Shown: piece by piece, positions 49,592 to 62,032 of the stretch
How the letters are laid out: the number at the start of each line of letters is the position of its first letter
Position numbering within the stretch: the first letter of the stretch is position 1
NCBI RefSeq assembly: GCF_010183535.1
Contig: NC_071330.1
Span: 7,297,717 to 7,361,716 of the forward strand
Direction of reading: 5' to 3'
Length of the DNA stretch: 64,000 bases
DNA from: Caenorhabditis remanei
Taxonomy: Eukaryota > Nematoda > Chromadorea > Rhabditida > Rhabditidae
Position numbers and translations under genes: made by a program
The notes under the pieces: model-generated
What the model saw: the letters and a program-made list of their open reading frames with translations, nothing else
The model's database searches: none
Told to the model about the DNA's origin: nothing

Positions 49592-50425
49592 ATGTTTCAC
49601 AATACATTCCAAAGTGGACTTTTATCCGTTCTCTACAGTATTGGAAGCAAACCATTACAAATATGGGATACTCAGGTTTGTGTTCTAGAAATGTTATTGA
49701 TTGATTAGTTTTATTCTATGTCATTTTGCTCGCATCAGATACAAATTCTGTTCGCTGCACTGACGTATCGTAAGTGTTTGAATTGCAGATCAAAAACGGT
49801 CATGTAAAACGAATAACCGATGAAGAGATTCAATCTCTGGTTCTCGAAATCATGGGAAACAATATCAGCACTGCTTTCATCAGCTGCCCGGTCGATCCAG
49901 ACAAGACGCTCGGAATCAAATTGCCGTTCTTTGTAATGGTTGTCAAAAACATGAATAAGTATTTCTCGTTTGAAGTACAAATCATCGATGACAAGAAGAT
50001 CAAACGACGATTCCGTGCATCAAACTATCAGTCAGCTACTAGAGTAAAGGTACAGTCCTCAAAATTACTCTAATCCTATTTTATTTTTTCAGCCATTCAT
50101 ATGCACAATGCCGATGAGAATGGACGAGGGGTGGAATCAGATTCAGTTCAATTTAAGTGATTTCGTCAAACGTGCGTATGGAACAAACTACGTCGAGACT
50201 CTCAGAATCCAGGTAAAGAACGCTTCATCGGCTTTTACAAGTCGAAAAGATGACTCCTTTATTCATTTCTTTTTACAGATTCATGCCAACTGCCGCATTC
50301 GCCGTGTCTACTTTGCAGATCGGTTGTATTCGGAAGACGAGCTGCCAGCAGAGTTCAAGTTGTACCTTCCGATTCGTGGCCAATTATCCACGCAATCACC
50401 TGCATTCGCAATGACATCTGAATAA
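49592..50425 (+). CDS. CFAP20/BUG22 ciliary protein
   Basis: CFAP20/BUG22 is a highly conserved protein of cilia and centrioles, found in doublet microtubules and needed for normal tubulin modification and ciliary motion. Exons 49592-49675, 49789-50049, 50093-50212 and 50279-50425 join in phase 0 and give 203 residues, close to the roughly 193 of the human protein. Family motifs are present: [86 protein letters not shown] and [12 protein letters not shown]. An acceptor CAACTTGCAG ends five bases before the ATG. It lies 380 bp downstream of the beta-tubulin stop on the same strand, so the two may be co-transcribed, although that gap is longer than usual for a worm operon. AATAAA occurs at 50497. 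Confidence 0.95.
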
Positions 50426-53400
50426 CTTTCTAAAGATCTCAGTCAGGCTAACTATATTAAAACTTATTTTTATTTTTAACATTGTGATTGTCACATAATA
50501 AATGTCTAAAGCGATCGTTTGCAAATATAGTTTTTACGTTTTTCTACCCTATAGATAACCGACACAGATTTATTTGGTGAGAGAATTTCGGAATTCTTTT
50601 CTGCTGCTTTAAGTGTAGGTAGAACTTTTGTCATGTAATCCTTTAACTTCAAAAACACTACAGTTTGAAAACGTGTTTTGAATGTTGAACATTCTATTCA
50701 CCACTCAAAAAACAATCCCTTAATAATTGCAGTAGATTAAACAATGAAACAAAAACCAGTATTTCCATTTTCATCTGTTCTTTTTCTGCAACTGAATGTG
50801 TGCTGTTGGGTCTCCTCTTCACAAACATGAAACTTTATTAAAAAAACAAAACAGATGAATTTCAAAGTTTCTCAGAAGTCGTCACATGAATCCCCGAATT
50901 CACCTGTTCCGAAAAATCTATAACATTAAGAAATTTATTTAGTATTTGATTTTATCGTGAATTTCGAGAGGCTTTTTCTATTTTCATTTCGACGTGAAAA
51001 CATTTTTATCTTTTCTTTCCTATCTCTTTCTGGGTCACGGAGCATCTGGAGCAAAAAAGAATAAAAAACGAAAATGAATTTGTATCTCGTTGAGCGGTTT
51101 TTGATGTCTGATAACGTTTGCGCAATTTTATGATTTCTATTCTCCTTTTTCTATTTCTTCTTCTCGATCGAACCGACGGACGGGCGGCTCATAAAATATT
51201 CCGATCCACCGAAAGACATTGAGAACATCTGGAAACACGAGGAAAGAACTCTCTTTTTCAATTGACAGAAATCGGTTCAATGCGGGAAACAGAGAAAAAG
51301 AAGAAGAAGAAGTCACACGTCATCTGACTGACACTCTTCAATTCAATTTTTCAACCCGATGTCATGTGAGCTATTTGGTGACTAGAGAACTTTTTGTTTT
51401 TTAGGTTTACTTGAAATGGATGTGAAGATTTCTGAGTGACTTCCAAAGATAACATTGTGGTCTTTGGAAGTGAGCACGTGTAGACTTATCAGCATTAGAT
51501 CTACACAACATCAAGTCCCCGAGTATGTTACTTAAACATTGTGCTCTTCGATGTTTGTCCAGGTGTTTCGAATTCACAACCATATTTGTGATTCCTTTTT
51601 CTAAACTTCAAACTTCCTATCTTTGATTCTTTGTATGCATAAGCATTGTTCAAGGTTCTGACAACTGTTCTTCTGATCTCGAGTTTCGGTTCTACTCATA
51701 TATATCTAGTCCATACCATCAGAAATCTAAAAGTAAAAAAGTTGAGTTCGGAGATCTTGTATCCAATTGGACATTGTATTCTTTTCAAAACACTATATTA
51801 CATTCTTACAGTAGATTCAGGTAAGATTGAACAATTGGATTTTTGACCATCTTCCACTTGGAAACCTCTCAGACTATTGTAGTTGAATTCTATTCCCAGA
51901 CGATCAGAAGAATACTCATGTTTTTCGATGCTTTAACTAAAAAGAGTACACTTTATAAATATTCCATTCGAGGACTCTTTCACTCAAAAAGTGGGTTGTC
52001 TGATCCATTTGCTCCCTAAAGAGCTCCTTTGTTACAACAGTTACATTCTATTTTTTGGTTCGCCTAAGATTTGTTTAGTCAAGAGAAAAAAGAAAAAAGA
52101 GAGAAGCCCACAGTGATGTTAAAATTATGTAATATCTTTGGTGTCTCTCTCCAAAAAAGCTCTTCTCCTCTTTTTTCGAGATAAAGAAGACGGGGATTCT
52201 ACTTCTTCTTTTTCTTCTTTTTTCTTCTTCTTCTTCACCGCGCACACAGCTCTTTTTGCCTTGCTCTCCTTCCAACACTGCTCCACCAAATCCCTAATAG
52301 CTAATGAGGTCTTGACACGGCTGACGGGAGACGGAAACGAGGTAATATATAACGTGTCGAAACGCAGACACACATACATTTCATCCTTCTTTTCACTAGT
52401 TTTCCCCACTTCTTCTTCTTTTCCCGTTACTGCCCACTGGTTGGTCATATCGACTGAATGGGAGATGCGCGGAAGACGAGACGCAGACATTTATACAGAA
52501 AGAGAAAGAAGTCTCCTCCTCTATTCGGACGCCACATATCGCCAATGAGAGAGATAGAGACGTCTCTCTAGATGTGTGTTTCAGTCAATTTCAGATGTTT
52601 TCAGACTCAACACATTTCTCGCTCCGAAGATCTCGAAAATAACGAAACGAAATCTGATACGATAGCGTGTATAACATATCGTTTTGTTCAGTTCATCTCT
52701 AGTTTCCACAAGCAAGACTTCTTTTGTTAGTCCATAAGATTAGTAGGTTTCCACGTCTACCACGTAAAAATAATCCCTATTTCTCTGTCTATCATTCGTG
52801 TTACTCTGCGTCATAAAGCTCCAAGCCTTCTAGGTTTATAAAAAGAGAAGTCACTTATAAATAGGACTCTTCAACGTCATCTACCATTATTGTCTAGTGT
52901 TTTTCCTTCTTTCTTGTGATTTTTCTTGGATGAAACTGGATCTGGAATGGGACACATGTAATTTAGAATTGAGAAAAGTTATAATTTTAAAAAATTGAAG
53001 TTGTATCCGGTTCCTTTCTTCTGTTTTGTCCTATAATTTTCCTCTCTCAGAGTTCGATTCTCCACTTCTAGAGCGTTAGATTCCCCTTTTATTAACCATC
53101 TCTTACATGTAACCCTTCGATGAAATAAATAAATTTAATTTAGATTCTTCTTCCAAGACTTAGATATAAACAAATTCAAATTCTGATTTTCATATTCTCA
53201 ATTTCATATTCTGATGTATTTTCCGTGTTTTGAGGTTATCTCAACGTTATCTTTGTCAGTTTCTTTTTCAAACCCTTTTTTATGTGGTTTTTTATTCCCT
53301 GATTTTTAACGTTCCAGCCCCATATACGAAGCTTCCACAATCTAAAGTTGTTACAAGAATTCTCTAATTATATTTTTTATCTGGAAAGAAAAAATACCGT

Positions 53401-54050
53401 TCCCTTCTTCTCTATCCTTTGATTCTTAATCTGAAATTTCCTACAAGCTGCCAAGTCGATCATCAAAAATCAAAAACCATGAAATCTGTCATTTTCTGTC
53501 TTCCACCCATTTCAGTGTTCTCATTTTTATCAGTTGACCTTTTCTTGATTCTTTAAAAAACTGGTATCTTTTATCATTGACCCAAGAAAAAAACGAGAGA
53601 GAAGTAAACATTCTTCTCATCTGTATTTTCTCTTTCTCTCTTTCAAAGTTTCTTTTTTCTCCTTATCACTTTCTCTTCTCACGAGAAAAAAACGCAAACA
53701 ATCATTGATGATAATGCACTCATGTCTCTTCACAAAGTGCAAATGTTTCATGGTGTCATTGAATAGAAAATGACTGAAAATGAGAGAAAATGATGGTGTC
53801 TCACTACCATTCCATTCCTATTCAACGTCGTTTTATTTCGTTTCTATCTTCTTTTTTCTCTTTTTTCTCTTTTCCTTTTTCCAGGTTACATGCACTTTTT
53901 CCATTTGCCCCTCCCCTCTTTTATTGTCTATCTATTTTCTCTTTCTCCCTTTTTCTGTCATCATCATCAAGCGTCACGTTTTTAGCTGAAAATGTGCAGA
54001 CGACGAATAATGTGTTGACTGTCTCCAAGTCGGAAACCAACGTGAAGAAG
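50426..54050. other. Intergenic region upstream of the PITP gene
   Basis: No gene is supported over about 3.6 kb. It contains CT-rich tracts (for example 52203-52240), GAGACGCAGAC at 52478, and a TATAAATAGG-like sequence at about 52854. Acceptor-like sites at about 53883 and 53999 may lead into a 5' untranslated exon of the PITP gene. Confidence 0.5.
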
Positions 54051-57000
54051 ATGCTCATCAAAGAGTACCGTATCCTGTTACCGATGACGGTACAGGAATA
54101 CCGCATCGCTCAGTTGTATATGATACAGGTCAGTCCATTTTTTGATTTATTCGGAGTTTGAAACATCGTTGAAACAGTTGTCCATTAGATCAGTTTTCAA
54201 TTGAAAAGATACAATTTGTTTACTTTTTGAAATGCCCCGGAAGAAATTGTTTATATAATGGTTTTATGGAAAAAGAATTTATGGAATTCTATATTATGAA
54301 ATGTTGGAAACACTTTCGGTTGGTTAGTTTCAGATTCAGGGGACCACTTAGTTGTTTTCAGTTTCCTGTATTCTGTTCGAGGATTCAAACCGACTATGAG
54401 ATGATGAATTGTCTAAAGTATTTGAACGATATCAGTTCCCTCGACCCGAAGTGACTCTCCAAAACCTTTTTTTCTTATAAAAATCCATGGTTTGTGCATT
54501 ACTGTCGAATGAGTCATCACTCTTAACACAAATCATCATTTCAACTTTCTCTTTCTAATTTTCCATCACACTTTTTGAACTTGATCGAGTCTGAACTGTG
54601 AGCTTGTTGTGTGCTCAAACACTGTGTTTTGTGACATTCTTTCTGTCATTGAAACCTTTTTCTCTCTATATGTTTGTTCTTTTTCTTCTTCCTTGCTAAG
54701 GCGACTTTTCCATAGTTTTTCTCTCTCTGGATATTCCCTTTGTGTATACGGAAAAGCACAAACCGGAGGCGGTATGGACATGGACAACTAATTGATGTAA
54801 CCGCTTGAAATGGCAACAAATTATTGACGACAAGTGGTCCGAGAATAGGAAGAAATATGGAAAAAAAGAAGAAAAAAGCTTTTAAAAGTCTTGTAATAGA
54901 AGGAGCAAGAAATAGAAAATAAAAGAAAAAGCAGCCAAGTGTGAAACTGGATTGCACGTTAGAAGGCAAAAAAAGAACAATTGTTTTGAAATAAAAGAAA
55001 ACAGAAATAGAAAACGTGAAATAGTCTAGACAAGTGAAGGTACAAAAATTACAAATGATCAGTCTCACTCGTAGTCTTTAGAGATATAAATTGATTTGTT
55101 CTTTCCAGTTCCCTACTCAATTAATAATTAACTTCCTACTCTCTTCCGATGCATGAACCTTCGGAATTTTGGGCTTTTGATTGAGCGGACCATGGGATGA
55201 CGTACCCGAAAGCTCCTCTATTCATCATAAGGATTTCTTTCATGAATTATTAAAAATCATCATAAATCACGAATCAAAAGTTTGATATTTCAGAAGAAAA
55301 GCAGACTGGATTCACATGGTCAAGACTCTGGAGTTGAAATAATCAGCAATAAACCGTATACAGATGGTCCTGGGGGAAGTGGGCAGTATACTTTCAAGAT
55401 ATATCATATTGGAAGCCGTATTCCCGGTTTGTTCTGTTTTTTTCTCATTACTTGAATTCCAAATTAGATCAAAATAAGGAAGAAATAGGAGAAAAGGAAG
55501 TTGGGTTATGAGTAATTTTTCATCTTGGATTCCCTTAATAATTCACAATTTACTCTCTTTTTTCGCCCACAACAAATCTCAAATTCTTAACTATTTATAT
55601 ATATATATATATATATCAAATTACTGGAAGGAATGCGTTTTTGAACAAAGAATGAGAATTCTAATAGTGAGATGAGCGAATGGGGATTCGAGTTAGATGT
55701 TCAAGAAATCTGAGTTCGAATGAATGATCTGTAAATTAGTTTGACTTTCATCTTTTATTTTCATTTATTTTTAGCATGGATTCGGACGGTGTTACCAACG
55801 AATGCATTAGAAGCACACGAAGAAGCATGGAATGCATATCCGGTGACTAAAACACGATACTCAACACCAATGATGGATAGATTCAGTCTGGAAGTAGAAA
55901 CACTTTATTTCGATGATTACGGACAACAGGAGAATGTGTTCAATCTGAATGAGAAAGACAAAGCAAACCGAATAATCGATTATATGGATTTTGTGAAGGA
56001 CACCATGTCATCTCATGATTATTGTGTTGAAGAAGATCCCAAATTGTATCATTCCGAAAAGACCGGACGAGGACCATTGAATGACGATTGGGTGTCGGAG
56101 CATCGGAAGAAAGGATTACCAATTATGTGTGCGTATAAATTATGTAAAGTTGAGTTTCGATACTGGGGTATGCAAACGAGAGCAGAGCGATGGATTCATG
56201 ATTTGGCGTTGAGAAACACTATGATGAGGGCACATCGTCAGGCGTGGGCGTGGCAAGATGAATGGGTAAGTGAGTGGAAATCTCGAAGGATCATTGATAT
56301 TTTTTCTTGTTTTTGAGTTGGAGAACATTATAAGAAATCCCATTAGTTTCCGAATGAATCATTTCTAGACTGGTCTCACGATGAATGATATCCGGAAGTT
56401 GGAAGCGGAAGCAGCTTTGCATTTGAGTAAAGTGATGGCGGTGAAGGAGAATGAAGATGGAAAAAATGAGGAAAATGATACGGATGAAGATGATGGGGAT
56501 GCTGTATCCGATGATCTTTATTTTGATTGTTGTGACACGTCACCTATTCCAACACAGAAACCATCGATTATTAGATGGAGCAGTGAGCTGGAACTAGAGA
56601 TTCAAGATGATAGTGAGTTTTCAATATTCTGGAAATTGTTCATTTTCATTACAATCTTTAAAATTAAGACTCTCCTCCCCTCACCCCACACAATGGTTCC
56701 ACCGATATTGCACTTCTGATTATGGTATTCCATGGCGACTTCTCTCCTGATAATCCCGCAGACTCCAAGACAACTGACACCAATACATTCGGGTACATTC
56801 TAAAGACTAAACAAAAGTCAATCTCATCGTCAATTTTCAGTTCAACCATAGAAACATGTGTCCAACGTCATTATCCCCAGCTTCGGAATCGACTGCACAT
56901 TGTAAACGTATCATGTGGTTGTGAAATGACTCAAGTTGTTAGTAAACTTGCAAACGTATCTCCAAGCTTTGGACTATTACACCCATCATTATCTCTGATG

Positions 57001-59353
57001 CTTCCATCTGCCAATCATTTGTATAATGAAGCAGTTGAAGGAACGATTCGCAGAGCAAATGATACATACAACGATTTCATCGCATCCCAACCATTGTTCA
57101 ACGGAGAAGTTTTTGTTGTTGGAGACTGTGTCGGTGGGATATTTCTATATGAAGCCATGACCAGAAAATGTGATTCGATATCATTCTTAAAGAGGTTATC
57201 ATCAAATGTTTCCTCGAGAATTATCAAAGAGGATGTGAGTTTTCCACCTGATTCTCAAGTGTTTTCAGTATATAGTTGTTCATTATTTTTCAGCAATCCC
57301 CTCATCATTCGATGACTGATATCACAATAACTGATACCTCATCAGTCTCCTCTCACACCCAATCCGTTCGTGATCACTCTTCTCTTCAAAATGGTCATTC
57401 TTCTCGCCGATCCGCTCGTAATTACTCCGCCCCACCATCGGCGTCGTACGTGCGTAAGAAGATATCTTTGGTGTCGGTTGATTCTGTCAGTGTGAGTGAA
57501 ATGATTGGTTTTTGATTTGATTGAAATCTGATATCTTTTGATTTCATTAGTTTTAAGCATCCGCATATTTCTGTACTCTGCATCAGATTCCCTTTTGGTT
57601 TTTGAGTTTTTGAATATCCTCATTTATGATTGATTACCTATATATTCTCCCTTTTGGAATGACATTTCACCCTCCGTAGTGTTTCAGTTTGGAGCATCGA
57701 GACTCAACTTCCAGCCAAGCACAATATTTCTTCTGGGATGCCCATTAGGATTGACGCTGATGCAAAGAAAATTGGAGGGAGCTGGTAAGAAATTTAGAAG
57801 AGAGACGTATAAAACGAACTGTCGTTTCTCAGAAATTGATGGCTTCGATTGTCAACTTTTCAATCTCTACTACCCGTTGGATCCCTGCGGAGCTCGAATC
57901 GAACCAGTTCTTGACTCACAACTGGCCTGTGTTCCTCCATATGCTGTTCCAAAGTGAGTTCAATCGGAAATTTATTGTTTATATATAACATTATAGATAC
58001 CAAAGATATCCACTGGGCGATGGAAAACCGCAAAAGTTTGAAGAAACAATCGACACATCTCAAATGTGGGGAAGTAAACGAATTGATAATCTACTGTATT
58101 GCCCACAATCAATGGTTGCACTCCCTTCTTCTGCTCTCCCGAATATTCTTCATGCATCTTATTGGGAATCTTGTGACGTGGCTTCATTCCTCCTCCGACA
58201 ATTTGTTCGAGGAGAGGAATGCGTTCTAACAACACTTTCATCAAGTATGAACAATATTCCACTTAATATTGATTTACCAACAATGCATTGGAAAAGGAGA
58301 AGGACACGATTCAAGGTATCGTTTCGCATCCTTAAAACTCAACAAAATACGCTTTCAGATTGCAAATCTCTCAGCCAATCATAGAGCCAATGACATACTT
58401 GTTACTGCTGGAATGGATCTCACCCTCACTGCAAAATTCTGTTATGGACCAATGGATTTGGTTGCATTATCTCGTGAACCAGTATCTGTATTTGTTTGTC
58501 CACAACGTGGAGATTGGTATCTTCATGGAGTTTTTGACACGGATTCGCATGGTCGATTGACGATTCAACTGGCAAAAACTCTTCCTTGCGGAATCCATTC
58601 TGTAAAAATAGTTGTTCATGGAGATAGATCATATCTTGACACTTTTGTTGCTATTGTTCCACATGGGACTAAATGTGCAGTCTTCTCTGTTGATGGATCA
58701 TTGACTGCATCTGTCTCAGTGACTGGAAAGGATCCACGTGTTAGACCAGGAGCTGTGGATGTTGTCAGATATTGGCAGGAACAAGGATATCTTATCATTT
58801 ATCTGACTGCTCGTCCCGATATGCAACAGCGAGTCGTATCTGCCTGGCTGGCTCAACATAACTTCCCACACGCTCTTCTATTTTTCAACAATTCCTTCTC
58901 AACAGAACCACTCAAACAGAAATCTCTTCATCTTCGTCATATCGTTGATATGGGTGTCCATATCCACGTGGCATATGGCAGCAGTAAAGATGTTTCAGTG
59001 TACACGTCAGCTGGCGTGGATCCAGAACACGTCATCTCGGTGACTGGATCCAGAAGAAGGAATTGTGTACAGATAGGTTAGTTTGTAAGAATTTTAAAAA
59101 TATAACATGTTTTTGATTTTCAGAAAGTTACTCATCTCACTTATCAGCTTTAAACTCAGGACAATGTACATTAGGTCAACGAATTGAAGACGATGGATTG
59201 ACACTTTCTTTACATAGGTGAGGAGATCATCCATTTGATTTTGTATTTATTGTCACCGGATTCTATGTGCTAACTGATTCCAGAAACGTACAACGAACAC
59301 CTTCTTTCACTCCACGTGGTGGAAAGTTTGAAAACGAAAAAGATCGTCGGTAG
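54051..59353 (+). CDS. pitp-1: RdgB/PITPNM-type phosphatidylinositol transfer protein
   Basis: Members of this family move phosphatidylinositol and phosphatidic acid between ER and plasma membrane during phospholipase C signalling. Thirteen exons: 54051-54128, 55294-55426, 55775-56265, 56369-56612, 56669-56792, 56841-57234, 57294-57491, 57688-57784, 57833-57953, 57997-58315, 58359-59076, 59124-59217, 59284-59353; 1026 residues. Residues 1 to about 260 are the PITP domain (MLIKEYRILLPMTVQEYRIA, DGPGGSGQYT, EFRYWGMQ, WQDEW). An acidic linker (ENDTDEDDGDA) follows, without a clear FFAT motif. The DDHD region has GDCVGG at 451-456 and metal-site-like D657, H679 and D686. LNS2 starts near residue 838 with SVDGS, as in animal homologues. 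The start agrees with the family N-terminus. Exons 8 and 9 are separated by a 48-bp intron that is also open in frame. AATAAA is at 59472. The name is from memory of C. elegans pitp-1 on chromosome III. Confidence 0.96.
55596..55616. repeat. TA dinucleotide microsatellite
   Basis: Ten to eleven TA units in the first intron of the PITP gene. Confidence 0.9.
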
Positions 59354-60234
59354 CATCGTCTTCATTTGATGTTCTAATCCATTTACAATCAATCTCCTGT
59401 TCCATCTTTCCTCAATATTTCCCTTTCGAATTACGGATAAAACCTCCCTACATTCCAAAAACAATAATGATAATAAAGCTTCTTTTATTCCATCTCAGGT
59501 GTTCTTTCGAATGTTTCTTTACTCTTTTTCCCAGTGTCTTCTTCTAGTTTTCCTCTTCTTCTAGTTGCTCATTTTTAAATTTTTTATTTGTACAACGACT
59601 ATTCTTTTTCTGATTCAAATCATCCAACGAATCGAGCTTGTTCAATAAAACAAATTGGTTTTTTTGTTGTCTGAATACAAAAATAAAATAGATAATATGA
59701 ATTGCGAATGGGGGCAAAATTGTGAAATACACCGTTGGAAAGGACATCAAAAGCCGACTATATCACGGACTATATCGGTTTAGAAAATGAAAAAAGATGG
59801 GGGAAAAAGCTCAATTACAGATGATGGTGTTGAGTGTCTAGAAGATTTTCGAAAACTATGACCAGAATGGAAACGAGAATTTCAGATGGGACGGGATTTG
59901 ATTTTGATTAGAATTATTTAATTTTTGGTTTGGGGTTGCATGTTGCTTTTTACATGAGAAACGGATGGATAGAAACAGGGCAAAAAACGTCAAACAAATC
60001 GGTGAAAAACAGGAGAAAATCACAGAGTTGGCGGAAAGAAAAGGGACAAAGCACGGCCGATTTTGAATAGAAAAAAATGACGAAAACTGACAAGAATAAG
60101 GAAGCGTCGGAATGGAGAATGAACACTTGTTGTCGGCTGATATCCCGTTTGAGAAGAGAAAAAGATGAATGAATTGGGAAATGAAAAGAAAAGAATGAAG
60201 AGGTAGAGGGAAATAGTTGGAGCAAAATGAGCAA
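59354..60234. other. Convergent intergenic region
   Basis: It separates the 3' ends of the PITP gene (plus) and the UBL3-type gene (minus). Apart from the polyadenylation signal at 59472 I see no feature. Long frames here are T-rich artefacts. Confidence 0.6.
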
Positions 60235-62032
60235 CTATGAAAGCACACATCGACAGCAACCCGCTGATTTCCGTTTTGTCAGGGTTTCTGAAAATTTGAA
60301 TTGATATGTTGAAGGAGAAGTATTAGTTCAAAATGTATTCCAAAAAATTGCTTTTGTTTTTCAAGAGAATCTCGAACCCTTCAGTTTTGATTCCGTGTAA
60401 ATCCTCTTCCCATGAGAACGATTTGCTACCCTTTTGATGCCCTTACGATTCTCGTTTTTGTTTTTCAAACATTCAAAAACATGTTTAACCCAAAAAAATG
60501 GAAATACATACGAGTACAACACCCTCATACTCAATCCTCTTGGGCCCACCAGCTCAACCCTTTTCATCATTAATATTTCCTAACCCCATATGGCATTTTG
60601 TGTGTTCATTCAAATTAGGTCAATTTCACTCTTGTCTCGTCTTGTTTTCACCTCAAAACACCTGCCAAATCTCGTCATAAACGAATAAAACTGACCACTT
60701 GAATTAGGTTCCGGCAGATTTTCCCTAGTCACCAAATGCATTACTGTCGTTTTGCCGGGCATTAATTGAAGTGCGTGGAGTGTGACTGATCCGTGTAAAA
60801 ATCGACCGTGATAAATGAGTTTCAGCATCTGAGCACTTTGTACTTTGTCCTCGTACCATTCTGAAAAATACCAGGGTCTTCACGTGATGTAGTTTTCAGA
60901 AGAAACGGTGGTTTGCGTGCTTATTTCCTTATAGATTCCAGTGAACTTTCTTTACTTTTTATTCGGATGTTCTAATTTTCGAATAGAAATTTCATGAGAA
61001 AGTTTCGAGTTTTGCAACAACACCGGTCTTTTCTTTTCTCATATATTTGCAGACATGACCCCCCGAGGCAAGAAATAAAAGGGATCGGTCTGTTGTGTTC
61101 CTTCTTCTTCTTTCAACCCCATAAGCCCATTTGTAGTCTTTCGGCAAACAATTGTCTCTTTTCTCTCTTGGACAACATCTCTCTTCGAAAAGAAAGAAAT
61201 AATGAAGCAAAACGAGACGGAATAGGATTAACACAAGTTTTAGAAGAGAGAAATGAACGTATTGTTCAGAAAAGGCAGGTCACTTACCGTCCGGCCATTG
61301 ATCGAATACCATTTGTGTTACATCGTGAGCTGATGTTAATGGATGAAACTCGAATTCATGTGTTTTTCCGCTTACAAGAATCAGACGAAGTGCCACCTGC
61401 AAACGAGCAAATAATCATGATGATGATAATTTGGAAGAAGTTGTTTTGACATTTCGGATTTGACATTTGTTCTTTAATTTCTTTCTGGAAATTTTCACGC
61501 TGATAAAATTCAGCAATTATCGAAACAAGCTAGACTAGTTGATTTTCAGACATTTATATTAAATATGTATATAATTCAATAGTTGATTTCAGAGCGATTT
61601 TCAGATTAGGCACCTGGACTTAAATTTGACTCATAGACAACAACAAAAATTCATTTTCTCGAGTAGAAAAAATAGTTTTCTACGGTTCGTTTTATTCATC
61701 AGAAAAATCAAATAAAGTATTTTCCTTTCCCATCTTTTCAATATTCCAAGTTTTCCCTCGACTAATTTCTACATCCATCAGTAAATGTATTCAGTAGAGC
61801 GCGCCTTTATTTATTTCCATCTGAATGTTGTTGTTGTTTCTTTCCTCTGGTTTCGTTTTTTTTCGTACAGCTTTCCCTTTGTAACCAACAAAAACATATT
61901 TAAAAACTAATATTTAGTCAGCAAAAAAAGAAAAACGTTTCAATCAAATTCCTTTCAGATATTATTTTTTTTCTTTCGGAAATGAAAACTCACGGGATCA
62001 GCTTGTGAATCGATCGACTGCTTTGCACTCAT
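60235..62032 (-). CDS. UBL3/MUB-type membrane-anchored ubiquitin-fold protein
   Basis: UBL3 proteins have a ubiquitin fold that is not conjugated through a C-terminal Gly-Gly. They are instead lipid-anchored to membranes and, in vertebrates, sort proteins into extracellular vesicles. Exons 62032-61994, 61396-61288, 60860-60696 and 60287-60235 have consistent phases (0, 1, 1) and give 121 residues (human about 117). It begins MSAKQSIDSQADP. Family motifs follow: VALRLILVSGKTHEF, VFDQWPD, LKLIYHGRFLHGSVTLHAL and GKTTVMHLVTRENLPEPNS. The protein ends SAGCCRCVLS, so the last four residues, CVLS, form a CAAX prenylation box and upstream cysteines could be acylated. The polypyrimidine-type acceptors are strong. 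C. elegans has one such gene as I recall, but I do not trust my memory of its name. Confidence 0.95.

Noticed and set aside
61000..61449. A 151-codon plus-strand frame
   Set aside because: It overlaps the minus-strand UBL3-type exon at 61288-61396, whose protein similarity is strong, so the plus frame is a shadow there and low-complexity elsewhere.
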